The notes under the pieces: model-generated
What the model was told of the DNA's origin: nothing
The model's database searches: none
Seen by the model: the letters and a program-made list of their open reading frames with translations, nothing else
Assembly: GCF_030035675.1 (NCBI RefSeq)
Contig: NC_084480.1
Span: forward strand, 4,563,501-4,627,500
Origin: Rhineura floridana
Lineage: Eukaryota; Chordata; Lepidosauria; Squamata; Rhineuridae
Direction of reading: 5' to 3'
Length of the DNA: 64,000 nt
Translations under genes and position numbers: made by a program
Part shown: piece after piece, positions 43,401 through 54,437 of the stretch
How positions within the stretch are numbered: the first letter of the stretch is position 1
Layout of the letters: the number at the start of each line of letters is the position of its first letter

Positions 43401-44645
43401 CAGTACAACTGTTTGAGAACCGTCAAGATATGTTCCCTATGCCCAGTTCCAGCTTAATAAACATGCTGCTTTATTTTGCACTAACTAGTTTTCAAACAAT
43501 CTTCAAAAACAGCACCATATACAGCATTAAAAGTCATTAGAAATGAGCATTGCCCAGTATCTGTCTGCTTCAGTCAAAATGCTCCAGAACAACTCAACCA
43601 GCCTGTGCTGGTTGAGGCTGATAGAAGTTGTTGTCCAAAACATCTGGAGGGCACCAGGTTGGCAAAGGCTGACCTAGGAAATACCTACCCTGTTTAATGG
43701 TGTTGCCATTTGAATTTCAGCATCTTCTAGGTTGGTCATCGCTATTTAACTCGTGCCCTTGCAACATCATAGCAACTAAGCTAATTGAATCTATAGGGCT
43801 GCAGTACTTTCGAGGGTCAAGTTTGGTAGAAAATTTCTAATATGTTTTCTATTTTTAATTCTTTTTATGGCTGTCACATTCAAGTCTCTTGGCACTCCCA
43901 TCTATAATTTTTAAAAAATGTTCAACAACCAGAGTAGTGGTTGATAGGAAAACTATCCCCTTTTCGAGGCACCTCCTGCACATCAGAACAAGAAATGCAG
44001 CTGAAAAAACTGTACACATGCAAAATGAGCGTAAGAGGGGGAAATGCCCACAGAGAACTTTATGCACAAATCTTCAGCTATTGCTGTCTATAAGTGATGA
44101 ACGGATATATAGCTCCAAGACCTAGAACTCTTAACACCTTGGCCAGAAGTTGCAATAGATGAATGCCCTTGTTAAAGAGACAGGAAGACTTGTTCATTCA
44201 TCATCCAAAGTTTTTTTGGAGATTTGGAGGAAGAATATGAAATGTCAGTTGAACAGTTTCCTACCTCATCAGTAACAGTTGGTGCCCTCAACATCCTTTG
44301 TGAGGCTGATCTCTTTTTACTTCAGACATACACAACTGTATCCTGGATCTTCCTTGGTGTGATCCCTGGGGGAGGACAGAACTTGCTGGGTCCAACTCAC
44401 TGTGCAAAATGTTGGGATAAGAATAAGCAACAGTCTTTAATTAATACCCACTGTACTGAGAGGAAAAAGCCACTAAAAGTTTAATGTATCTAGGCTCATT
44501 AAGTGACCTTCCTGAGTTGCAAGTTTGATTTCTCTTTTCCCCTTCCTTGCTTCTTGCTGCGATAGGCAATGGCTGATGTTACTAAGTAAGTTGTCTGTCT
44601 GCCTGGGAATAAGACAACGAACCTACTCTGCAACACAGCAAACAT
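43401..44645. other. Intergenic with a half MITE
   Basis: TTGAGGCTGATAGAAGTTGT, then TGTCCAAAACATCTGGAGGG (43612-43655), is one arm of the 26253-type MITE. The rest has nothing recognisable. Confidence 0.45.
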
Positions 44646-44830
44646 AGGAAGCTGCCTGTCAGACCGTTGGTCCACTTAGCTCAGTACTGTCTAATCCCAA
44701 CTGGCACTGGCTCTCCAGCATTCCAGACAGTGGACTTTCCTGGCCTTATGTGGAGAGGCTAGGGACTGAGCCTGGAATCTTATGCATGCAATGCATGTGC
44801 TTCACCAGTGAGCTATAGCCCTCCCAGGAT
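44646..44830 (-). mobile_element. tRNA-Ala-headed SINE
   Basis: Reversed: ATAGGAAGCTGCCTGTCAGA, CCGTTGGTCCACTTAGCTCA, and at the head GTGCTTCACCAGTGAGCTAT followed by AGCCCTCCC. Confidence 0.78.
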
Positions 44831-45101
44831 CTTGCCTCTTAGGAAGGAACACCCACTTGGCAACTTGGACAGGTTTAGAGATGGATGGTGTTGGGGCTGC
44901 TTCTGCCTTTCTGCTCCCTGTGCCTTCTTCCATGGCTGTGTAACAGGCATAAACATAACCTGTGCTGTTTTTCCTGTCATTGAGAAGAAATTGCACTTCT
45001 TGGGTTATGAGCATGAGAAGTGTTTGGCATTTTAAAAATATAAAGTGAAATGGGAACTAAGTTTGGTGGTCCTATTTCTTAGCAGAGATATAAAAATGCA
45101 A

Positions 45102-45468
45102 GCAGCAGAGTGAGATAAAACAAGTCCCACCTTTCCCAGGCACAAATAACAAAAGACACAATCTTCTTAGGTAAAAGATAAAGAGCATTTATTCACAACC
45201 TTTTCATATGTTCAGAAACATCGGCTTTAGCTTAGATGAAAGAAAATAGAAGTCTTAGTCCATCTTAGTCTTTAGAGTGATGCTCTCAGTAGAGAGCATC
45301 TGCCATGCGGCCTCTCCCAGTGGTAGAAAGATCAGCAATGGAGAATATTCAAAGAATCTCCAGGACAAAGGGAGGAGGAAGTCAGGTAACTAATCCCACC
45401 CATTAGGAAGTTACATCATGGTAAACAGGTACATGGGATATTTCCCCAAATATCCCTTAAAATGAACA
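45102..45468 (-). mobile_element. Probable solo LTR, family C (about 367 bp)
   Basis: On the minus strand the element begins TGTTCATTTTAAGGG and carries AATAAA (complement of 45188-45193) about 90 bp before its other edge. The 5-bp repeat TGCAA lies at 45097-45101 and 45469-45473. The far terminus does not show a clean CA, so the exact edge may be off by a few bases. It is a fossil with no internal region. LTR identity is inferred from the start, the poly(A) signal and the duplication. Confidence 0.5.
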
Positions 45469-45485
45469 TGCAATGTTTGCCTATT

Positions 45486-45770
45486 CCAACAAGAAGAGTC
45501 CTGCTGGATTATCTTGTCCAGCATCCTATTCTCATGGTGGCCAATTAGATGCCAATGGGCAGCCTGCAAGCACAGCTTGAGTGCAAGAGCACTGTCCCCT
45601 CCTGTGGTTTCCTGCAACTGGAAGCATACTGCCTCCGACCAGAGCATAGCCATCATGGCCAGTAGCCACTGATAGTGTTATCCATGTATTTATTTAATCT
45701 TTTTAAAGCCATTCTAGTTGGTGTCCATCACTGCTTCCTATGGGAGTGAATTTCATAGTTTTAACATTGC
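45486..45770 (-). mobile_element. CR1 3' end fragment
   Basis: ACAAGAAGAGTCCTGCTGGA, CCAGCATCCTATTCTCATGG and AGCATAGCCATCATGGCC, then GGTGTCCATCACTGCTTCCT. Same family as 48446 but older. Confidence 0.72.
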
Positions 45771-46964
45771 ACTGCTATGGCCTGTTGAGCAAATGTAAAA
45801 GGCACAGACCTTATGGCGGGCAAAAACGTGGCAACTCTAGAAGTAACAGGCTGAGAGAGCAATTTCTCTCTCTTAGGCTGCTAAAACCTTGCATTTGTAT
45901 TTGATTTGGCAGGTGGTATCTTTTGTCTGTACCAGCAAGAAATGAAACAGTGACTCACTTTGATGTGAACGTTGGCGGGCGGCTGTCTGCTTCCGCCAAT
46001 GCATGAAGGTGCACGTGGAGTTTCCTACCTCTGCTGCATAGGCTGCTGCCCATGCTGACTCACCCCACTGTGAGGGTGCCTTCAGGAATGACAATCCTAC
46101 GCAGCCAGCCAAACACATGCCCACTTGCAGCACACATGCATTGCATCTGAAAAGGAACTTGTGAACAGATGTTGCAGAGGCTGTAGAGAGAGACACGTTA
46201 AGAACAGCTGATTTCTTAAAAGTTTGGTTAGAGCCAGTATGGCGTCATTGGATAGAAAATTGGATCAAGGAAGTATGGAGATTGGCCTTCAATTCCGCAT
46301 TCAGCCACGAGGCTCACAGGCTAGCCATGCTCTTTCGACCAAATCTACTTCCATTGGGCTGTTTTGGATAAAATGCCACCACTCTTGACCTACATAGATG
46401 GCAGTCAGGAAACAAAATGGGTTAAATGAAACCAAACAGTCTTGATCCTCAAGGAGATCTTGAGGAGCTGGTGAAATAATTGTATATATTTTATATTTCT
46501 TGCATTTTTATGCTACCTATCAGCCAGTTTGCTACAAAGCTTGCTTAGAATGAAACAAAACACCAGTAGATTTATGGCAGATTTGCTCTGTTCAGAACGA
46601 AACTCTTAAGTGTGATTTCCACGGAGCAAAACCTGGGTCTGGGAGTTAAGCTTCACCGTAGCTCCCTCTGCAATAGATGCCACGTTAAGGGAGAGAGTTA
46701 GTCCCCCTTCGGTTTAGCACACAGAAATTTAAGGTTCAGGGATGAGTTTTAGGCATATAAGTTTGGTTAATGTGTTTCCTTTAACATAACTTAAACATCA
46801 CAGAAGAGAAAACTAATGAAATTAGTCAAACATAGAAGCATTATAAAATGCAATGGCTGTTATTTCAGTTCTAAAATACTGATGCAGAGCTGAGAAAACC
46901 TATTGAATCATAATTACCTTAATCAGCATGGCTATCTAGGACACAAGCAAAGGTGATAGGGGTC
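45771..46964. other. Intergenic, no feature recognised
   Basis: A weak tRNA-SINE-like trace at about 46230-46320 (AGCCAGTATGGCGTCATTGG, then CATTCAGCCACGAGGCTCAC). Otherwise plain sequence. Confidence 0.4.
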
Positions 46965-47330
46965 ATAGAATTGTAGAGTTGGAAGGGGCCTATAGAACCA
47001 TTAAGTCCAATCTCCTGCTCAGTGCAGGAATCCAAGTTAAAGCATCCTCAACAGATGGCTGTCCAGCTGCCTGTTGAATGCCTCCAGTGTTGGAGAGCCC
47101 ACCACCTCCCGAGGTCATTGGTTCCATTGTCGTACCGCTCTAACAGTTAGGAAGTTTTTCCTGATGTTCAGTCGAAATCTGGCTTCCTGTAACTTGAGCC
47201 CATGATTCTGTGTCCTGCACTTTGGGACAATTGAGAAGAGATCCTGACCTTCCTCTGTGTGGCAACTTTTCAAGTACTTGAACAGTGCTATCATACCTCC
47301 CCTTCTTTCAAGAAAAGAGATGATCAAAGG
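46965..47330 (-). mobile_element. CR1 LINE 3' fragment (bird-like type)
   Basis: On the minus strand the last RT residues read RFRLNIRKNFLTVRAVRQWN. They are followed by a UTR that ends TTCCAACTCTACAATTCTATG, the CR1 hallmark. It is a subfamily different from the 48 and 58 kb copies. Confidence 0.82.
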
Positions 47331-47892
47331 AAGGGATGTTTATGTTAACATTTTCCTTTGAAGAAGATATGTTTATGATGCATGCCTAAATGTAATTGCT
47401 AACTTTCTCAATTATCAGAAAAATAATACATTCCCCAAAGAATCCAACTACATTAAAGACTTTGATAAGTCAAATGCCAAGGTAACATACATCGTAATTT
47501 TTGCAACAATGTTTATTAAATGCCTACTATCATCAAAGCAAAATAATTATAGCCATATCTACTAGAACTACATCAAACACAAACAATAATTGCTATTTTA
47601 TTATCAAAACCTAATTATATTGTATATATGTGGCTGATTCACATCTGGGCGTAGTAAATGTATCAATGTTAAAATGGCATCTGCTGTGAACACGATTTAT
47701 AATCTGTAAATGTGGACTGACTGAGCCTTGCCAATTCAAGGTTTTATTTTTATAACAGGAGCCCCGGGTGTATTGGTTCAAGATAGGGAATGGGGGAGTG
47801 GCGATGTACCAGTCTGGCTTGCAAAGCTGGTATGAAGGACAAAAATAGAAAGATGCTTTCTGTTCTCAGTATAATGATTTTAAGCGAGCTGC
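47331..47892. other. Intergenic, no feature recognised
   Basis: AT-rich sequence, no repeats or exons named. Confidence 0.4.
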
Positions 47893-47995
47893 ATTTGGGT
47901 CAGGAAAATCCTAACCTCACTTACCTGGGAGTTAAACCCCACTGAATTCAATGGGATTTCCTTCTGAACAGACATGGTTAGGATTGCTGCCTGAT
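47893..47995. mobile_element. Palindromic MITE (GGGAGTTAAACC type)
   Basis: ATCCTAACCTCACTTACCTG and GGAGTTAAACCCCACTGAAT, then TTCAATGGGATTTCCTTCTG and ACATGGTTAGGAT. It is the same family as 10605. Confidence 0.62.
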
Positions 47996-48445
47996 ACCCG
48001 TACAATGCATATATAGCACTTCCAAGAATAATGACTAAAAAGGAAAAAGATACTTGCAAATAAAATATTGCATGTTTACAAACAAGTTCCACAAGCTAGC
48101 TGAAACAATTTTGTAAGAGGGAGAGCTCAGTCTAAACTGGGTTTCAGGTCCTCCTGCAAAGGCATTGTAATTATTTGCAGTGTCACAGTCTAACAGCCCC
48201 TCTGCTAGAATCAGCCAAAGGTATTTGAAACAATGCCTTTGGCTAATACACATCAGTTCGAGTCTAGTCCTCCAAGAAACCCTTGTGGTGCACACCAACC
48301 TCTATGCCACTCTTTTAAAGACATGTCTCTCCACCATCACCTAAAGCACAGCCCAAACCAGTTTCACAACCCCAGATAATTACAATTCACAGTACAATCT
48401 ACAAATTTTAAAATCAAACGGCAATAAAATAAAATAATTAACTTA

Positions 48446-50630
48446 AGAACATAAGAACATAAGAAGAGTCTGCTGGATCAGGCCAGTGGCCCATCTAGTC
48501 CAGCATCCTGTTCTCACAGTGGCCAACCAGGGGCCTGGGGGAAGCCCGCAAGCAGGACCCGAGTGCAAGAACACTCTCCCCTCCTGAGGCTTCCGGCAAC
48601 TGGTTTTCAGAAGCATGCTGCCTCTGACTAGGGTGGCAGAGCACAGCCATCACGGCTAGTAGCCATTGATAGCCCTGTCCTCCATGAATTTGTCTAATCT
48701 TCTTTTAAAGCCGTCCAAGCTGGTGGCCATTACTGCATCTTGTGGGAGCAAATTCCATAGTTTAACTATGCGCTGAGTAAAGAAGTACTTCCTTTTGTCT
48801 GTCCTGAATCTTCCAACATTCAGCTTCTTTGAATGTCCACGAGTTCTAGTATTATGAGAGAGGGAGAAGAACTTTTCTCTATCCACTTTCTCAATGCCAT
48901 GCATAATTTTATACACTTCTATCATGTCTCCTCTGACCCGCCTTTTCTCTAAACTAAAAAGCCCCAAATGCTGCAACCTTTCCTCGTACGGGAGTCGCTC
49001 CATCCCCTTGATCATTCTGGTTGCCCTCTTCTGAACCTTTTCCAACTCTATAATATCCTTTTGAGATGAGGCGACCAGAACTGTACACAGTATTCCAAAT
49101 GCGGCCGCACCATAGATTTATACAATGGCATTATGATATCGGCTGTTTTATTTTCAATACCTTTCCTAATTATCGCTAGCATGGAATTTGCCTTTTTCAC
49201 AGCTGCCGCACACTGGGTCGACATTTTCATCGTGCTGTCCACTACAACCCTGAGGTCTCTCTCCTGGTCCGTCACCGCCAGTTCAGACCCCATGAGCGTA
49301 TATGTGAAATTCAGATTTTTTGCTCCAATATGCATAATTTTACACTTGTTTATATTGAATTGCATTTGCCATTTTTCTGCCCATTCACTCAGTTTGGAGA
49401 GGTCTTTTTGGAGCTCTTCGCAATCCCTTTTTGTTTTAACAACCCTGAACAGTTTAGTGTCATCAGCAAACTTGGCCACTTCACTGCTCACTCCTAATTC
49501 TAGGTCATTAATGAACAAGTTGAAAAGTACAGGTCCCAATACCGATCCTTGAGGGACTCCACTTTCTACAGCCCTCCATTGGGAGAACTGTCCGTTTAGT
49601 CCTACTCTGTGCTTTCTGCTTCTTAACCAATTTCTTATCCACAAGAGGACCTCTCCTCTTATTCCATGACTGCTAAGCTTCCTCAGAAGCCTTTGGTGAG
49701 GTACCTTGTCAAACGCTTTTTGAAAGTCTAAGTACACTATGTCCACTGGATCACCTCTATCTATATGCTTGTTGACACTCTCAAAGAATTCTAATAGGTT
49801 ACTGAGACAGGACTTTCCCTTGCAGAAGCCATGCTGGCTCTGCTTCAGCAAGGCTTGTTCTTCTATGTGCTTAGTTAATCTAGCTTTAATAATACTTTCT
49901 ACCAGTTTTCCAGGGACAGAAGTTAAGCTAACTGGCCTGTAATTTCCGGGATCCCCTCTGGATCCCTTTTTGAAGATTGGCATTACATTTGCCACTTTCC
50001 AGTCCTCAGGCACGGAGGAGGACCCAAGGGACGTTACATATTTTAGTTAGCAGATCAGCAATTTCACCTTTGAGTTCTTTGAGAACTCTCGGGTGGATGC
50101 CATCCGGGCCCGGTGATTTGTCAGTTTTTATATTGTCCATTAAGCTTAGAACTTCCTCTCTCGTTACCACTATTTGTCTCAGTTCCTCAGAATCCCTTCC
50201 TGCAAATGTTAGTTCAGGTTCAGGGATCTGCCCTATATCTTCCACTGTGAAGACAGATGCAAAGAATTCATTTAGCTTCTCTGCAATCTCCTTATCGTTC
50301 TTTAGTACACCTTTGACTCCCTTATCATCTAAGGGTCCAATTGTCTCCCTAGATGGTCTCCTGCTTTGAATGTATTTATAGAATTTTTTGTTGTTGGTTT
50401 TTATGTTCTTAGCAATGTGCTCCTCAAATTCTTTTTTAGCATCCCTTATTGTCTTCTTGCATTTCTTTTGCCAGAGTTTGTGTTCTTTTTTATTTTCTTC
50501 ATTCGGACAAGACTTCCATTTTCTGAAGGAAGACTTTTTGCCTCTAAGAGCTTCCTTGACTTTGCTCGTTAACCATGCTGGCATCTTCTTGGCCCTGGCG
50601 GTACCTTTTCTGATCTGTCAGTTTGCTCTT
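48446..50630 (-). mobile_element. CR1 LINE, long 5'-truncated copy (2.2 kb)
   Basis: The minus strand gives most of the CR1 reverse transcriptase: KSPGPDGIHPRVLKELKGEI, PEDWKVANVMPIFKKGSRGD, DIVYLDFQKAFDKVPH, GVPQGSVLGPVLFNLFINDL and the catalytic KFADDTKLF, then RPHLEYCVQFWSPHLK and NTRTRGHSKKLNVGRF. The end is the repeated octamer TTATGTTC. One missing T near 49060, compared with the sister copy, shifts the frame after SPHLK. A second frame change lies near 50010-50040. The endonuclease half is absent. Young copy. Confidence 0.93.
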
Positions 50631-50769
50631 ATATCACCCAATTTTTTTCTGCATAAGATGGTCACCTAACTCTGCCTTACATAGCAGGCCTGTGCAAAGT
50701 TTGGTGTATATAGAATTTCTCTCTGCCCTGAAGTTCTTAAGGAAGTAAGGAACTACAGGTAGAAGCACA

Positions 50770-51544
50770 TGTGATGATTCTCTATTATTGTATATATGGT
50801 AAGTGCTGTTTGTATAGGAGATACATGGTAAGTGGAATGTAAGAGGAAGGGGGAGTGAATGGGCAGTAGAATGCTGGATGATTGGCTGAATGTTTAAAAT
50901 GGCTGACAGTATAAAAGGAAGAGTGACAGTGGAATCTGGGGGGGAGAAGAGAAAGAGTGGGTTGTTTGGTGGGTTTGAGAGAGTGGTTTGTCAGGAGAGC
51001 ATGGAGAAGGAGGGGGGTGGAGTTCGGATTAGTATTAGATAAAACCATATGCTTATGTGCCTTATGAAAAAATCTTGTTAGCTTGTTATCTGTGTTATTT
51101 AATAAATACTTAATTTGGTTTACCAAAGGCCTGATCCTTGGCTGGGGTTTCACAGACCAGAAGGGAGGGTGAGGTAAATACCAAGGCTGAAGGATAATAT
51201 GGTGGCAGCGGGGAAGGGAAGAATAACACCACAAGTATTCAGAGCAAACCAGAATTATAAGCAGTCTGAGTAAATCAAAGGGATTGGGGACACCTTAAGC
51301 ACTCAGTCACAGAGGTAACCAGATTGAGGGAGACTCAGGCAGAGTCTCTGGGAATACTGGTTATAGGACGTGACTGGTGGTGCTGCCTAGCAGGGGGATC
51401 TGCTGAGATCTGTGCTAGAGCGGGGAGAGAAACCATAAGAGAGGACGGTCCGGACTGGTGGAGTCCCTGGTGGTGCCTAGAGACAGGCAGTAACCACGAG
51501 CAGGTAGGAGCCTGACAGGGAGAGCCAGGGAAGGAAGCCTCACA
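50770..51544 (+). mobile_element. Solo LTR, family B copy 2 (775 bp)
   Basis: Starts TGTGATG and ends GCCTCACA, with the 5-bp duplication GCACA at 50765-50769 and 51545-51549. TATAAAAG at 50910-50917 and AATAAA at 51101-51106. TGGTGGCAGCGGGG at 51200-51213 is the counterpart of the primer-site-like motif in copy 1. It shares long near-identical blocks with the 663-bp copy. It is a fossil solo LTR about 140 bp beyond the 5' end of the CR1 copy. Confidence 0.82.
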
Positions 51545-52208
51545 GCACACCCTGTTCTGCCAGTTCCCATGCATCTCCACCTCTATCTTTTGAAAATGGG
51601 GGTACACAACTCTTTTTACTGTAAAACCTGGTGGGAGCAGTTTGAATGCATTTTTTTAAAAAAAATTCAGCTTCAAAGAGATTTCGCAATTGATTGGCAG
51701 ATCAACCTGTTCCCCCTCCAGGTGTAGCCAATGGAAATGCTTTGCTCTGGTGACTAGTGTGTTGACAGCCTTCCTCTCAGCTGGAAAATGGCAACCCTGC
51801 ATCATCACTCTACTCCTGGTCCAGGAGGTTGTGATATTGTGGTGTGATTGGGTGAATCCAACTGCAGTTACCACCAGCAGGATGAAACATCCTCCTCTAC
51901 AGCTTCTTCTTTTGTTGCTGGACACTGCCTGCCAACAACCCATCTTCATTAGAAGAGTAATGCCAAGGCACGATTAAAATTTGCTAATAATAGTAATTAA
52001 CACTGCACAGATTAAGGGAGCAAATACAGTTGTTTCTCACAAAACACTTGGCAAAATGGCTTTGAGACCTGTAATTATCCCCCCACCCTGGTACAGAGAT
52101 AAAGCAAACTTGCAAAGCCCAGCTCATTTATATCTGCATCTGCATCAACATTGGGCTGCTTGACACCTTATGTGGCGAAAGAACCAGGCTCGCTACAGAG
52201 TGTACCTA
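51545..52208. other. Intergenic, no feature recognised
   Basis: Plain sequence between the LTR and the next SINE. No repeats or exons named. Confidence 0.4.
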
Positions 52209-52400
52209 GTGAAGAGCTGCAAGATCTATAGGTCAGTGATAGAGCACATGTTTTGCAAATAGAAAGCCTGTGGTTCAATCCCTGATGTTTCCAGGGAGGC
52301 TTGGGGAAAGCCCCAGCCTGAAACCCTTGAGAGCTGCTGCCAGTTAGTGTTGATGCAGCATTAGATAGGCCACTGATGTTAGGCGGTGTGGTAGTATTTT
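52209..52400 (+). mobile_element. tRNA-Ala-headed SINE, diverged
   Basis: AGGTCAGTGATAGAGCACAT, then GTGGTTCAATCCCTGATG, retains A and B boxes. The body has CCTGAAACCCTTGAGAGCTG and CTGCCAGTTAGTGTTGATGC. Confidence 0.75.
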
Positions 52401-52547
52401 CTGTAGCCAATCATCGCTCCCTACAGAGCGTATCAGTGATATGTGTTTGCAAATGTGCTACCTGTCATATTCACACTCCTTATATTTTTCTGTCCGGGTG
52501 CAACCCTCTGGTTTATTCACCAGGGAGTGGACTCTAATCAGCTTACT

Positions 52548-52680
52548 GAGGCTTACTTCTGAGTAAGCGCAGCCAGAATCAAACTATAAGGCTGTAATCC
52601 TATGTGTGTTTCTTTCCAAATTAAGCCCCACAGAGCTGTACTCACAAGTAAGTGTGCATAGGACTGACCGACTGCAGCCT
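52548..52680. mobile_element. Palindromic MITE fragment (TTACTTCTGAGTAAG type)
   Basis: AGGCTTACTTCTGAGTAAGC, then GGCTGTAATCCTATGTGTG and AAGTGTGCATAGGACTGACC, TGCAGCC. These are two joined parts of the 10605-type element. Confidence 0.55.
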
Positions 52681-52949
52681 TGTTACACTTAAAGAGCGTT
52701 AACTGTGAATGGATTAGAGACACAGGCAGCGTATTACATTGTGTCGAAACCTGTCCTCCTGTTTCTGAAAAGTTCTTCCCCTGCAAGGAAGCTTTTATTT
52801 TTGTGTGTTTCTCCCAGGGCACTTTAGAATTTTGTTAGAATTTTGATGGGTGCAGGATGGAGTTTGCTTTATCTTTGTGATGGTGTGTGGGTTTTTTCTT
52901 CTGTGAAGCATTTCTCCAGGGTTCTGAAGCCTCCCCAGCATCCCACACT

Positions 52950-53118
52950 TAAATGTAAATTTAAGTCGATTCCGACTTATGGCTACCCTCTGAATAGGGG
53001 TTTTATGAGGCTGAGAGGCAGTGACTGGCCCAAGGTCACCCAGTGAGCTTCATGGCTGTATGGGGATTTGAACCCTGGTCTCCCAGGTCGCAGTCCAACA
53101 CCTTAACCACTGACCTGA
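52950..53118 (-). mobile_element. Sauria-type SINE, internally shortened
   Basis: TTTAAGTCGATTCCGACTTA, TGGCTACCCTCTGAATAGGG, then GGCCCAAGGTCACCCAGTGA, B box GGGGATTTGAACCC and GCAGTCCAACACCTTAACCA. The segment around CCATTGCCTTCC, present in other copies, is missing. Confidence 0.8.
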
Positions 53119-53616
53119 AAAAGCCCCCTGGGAGAGGCTGCCTTGTTACTTTCCCCCCGATTTTTAAATGAAGCTTGAGGTCACACCGAGTTGTTTTTAA
53201 AGAGAAGTTCTTCCCTTTACAGTATATGCCGTCATTTTTATAATAATGTATGATAGTTGCATGGCAGTTTCATTTTGCTTTTGCTTTATTGTTGTTGGTT
53301 TTGTTTCATAAATTTGTAGTTGGTAAAATTAATGGGGCATCAAAATCAGCCATGAAATTTCTCAAGACCAGCACACAATATGTGTTTGATTAGTCTTTTG
53401 GCAGGACCTCTGATATTGTTGATGGATTTATGAACCTATTGCGATTCTCTTTTATGAACAACGTGGTTAATCCTTTGGGATGCTACAGGTGTGTTTAATC
53501 TGTATTCTTTTTTCTTTCTTTTCCTTCTTTTTTCTTTCTCTAAATACTTTTTCACCCATAGCAAAATTATGATTTGTTGCCTTTTCTGCCAAGTTTATCT
53601 TAGCAAAATAATTAAA
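53119..53616. other. Intergenic, pyrimidine-rich patches
   Basis: TTTTCTTTCTTTTCCTTC at about 53508-53540 is a polypyrimidine stretch. No exon follows it with a matching product. Confidence 0.35.
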
Positions 53617-53760
53617 AAGTGACCAGCTAAGCCTTACTCAGGGGAAACCCATTGAAATTAATGGACATGACTAAGTTGTTATTGTTATGTGCCTTCAACT
53701 CGACCAGGACTCATGGCGACCCTACGAATCAGGATTAAGGCTGAATGCAACCCAGAGTTT
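53617..53760. mobile_element. MITE split by a BovB end
   Basis: AGCCTTACTCAGGGGAAACC and ATTGAAATTAATGGACATGA form half of the 10605-type MITE. TTGTTATGTGCCTTCAACTC, then GGCGACCCTACGAATCAGG (53680-53732), is the reversed BovB terminus. GGCTGAATGCAACCC resumes the MITE end. Confidence 0.5.
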
Positions 53761-53869
53761 CTTATTAAACAAACAAAAATTATTTATAAAATAATACAAA
53801 TAACAATAAAATTATTTATAAAATCATAAAATAATTATACACAAAGTGCTTTATTTAGTAGTCAACGAA

Positions 53870-54437
53870 CCGCCTCTTTAAATAAATCATTCCCTAGCAA
53901 ACACAACAGCGGGCGGGGCCAGCACTGTCCCCTTTCAACTCCGCCCCGCCCCTTCCCAAGCCCCGCCCCTTCCCATGGTGACGTTTGATCTCGTAATGGC
54001 CACGCCACACACACACACATATTCCCCGCCTGTCCCCCAACCGTCATAACTGAAGGGCAGCGAGAGGTCACGTGCGAGCGGACTTAGTCTGACTCCCTCC
54101 CATCTCAGCCTGAGGCAAGTCACGTGGGGCGCAAACAGCAGCGAAACAGACTTCTGTGGGAGTGCCCGCCTTCTCTCCCCTCAGGGTCACGTGGGAAAGA
54201 GGCGGGTGGGAGGCGGAGGAAAGAAAGGGCGCTGGACTGCTGCTTGTACGGCGCATGCGTAAATTGGTAAGGCTCGCGCTCGCCCGCTTGCCTGCCGCCT
54301 CGTCACGTGGTGAGGGCGGGGCTCTGCGGCCGCAAGGGAGAGCGGGGGGAGGAAAGCGAACAAGAGTCACGTGACAGTGGTGGGCGCCGCTGCCGCTGCT
54401 GCTGCTGCCGCCGCCGCTTTGTGAGCACATTGGGCAG
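53870..54437 (+). promoter_or_regulatory. CpG-island promoter with five GTCACGTG boxes, putative UBAP2 promoter
   Basis: GTCACGTG occurs at 54067-54074, 54119-54126, 54186-54193, 54302-54309 and 54366-54373; the last is the full palindrome GTCACGTGAC. An NRF1-like GCGCATGCGT lies at 54251-54260, and several GC boxes are seen (53912, 53961, 54315). The strand is inferred from the splice donor at 54437. Gene identity rests only on conserved order next to DCAF12 and is not shown by coding sequence. Confidence 0.6.
54385..54437 (+). other. Probable non-coding first exon (3' part) with splice donor
   Basis: A GCC/GCT triplet-rich stretch ends TTTGTGAGCACATTGGGCAG|GTAACG, a good donor consensus directly after the E-box cluster. 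There is no ATG with a useful frame, so it would be a 5' UTR exon. The left edge shown is arbitrary because the start of transcription is unknown. Confidence 0.45.
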
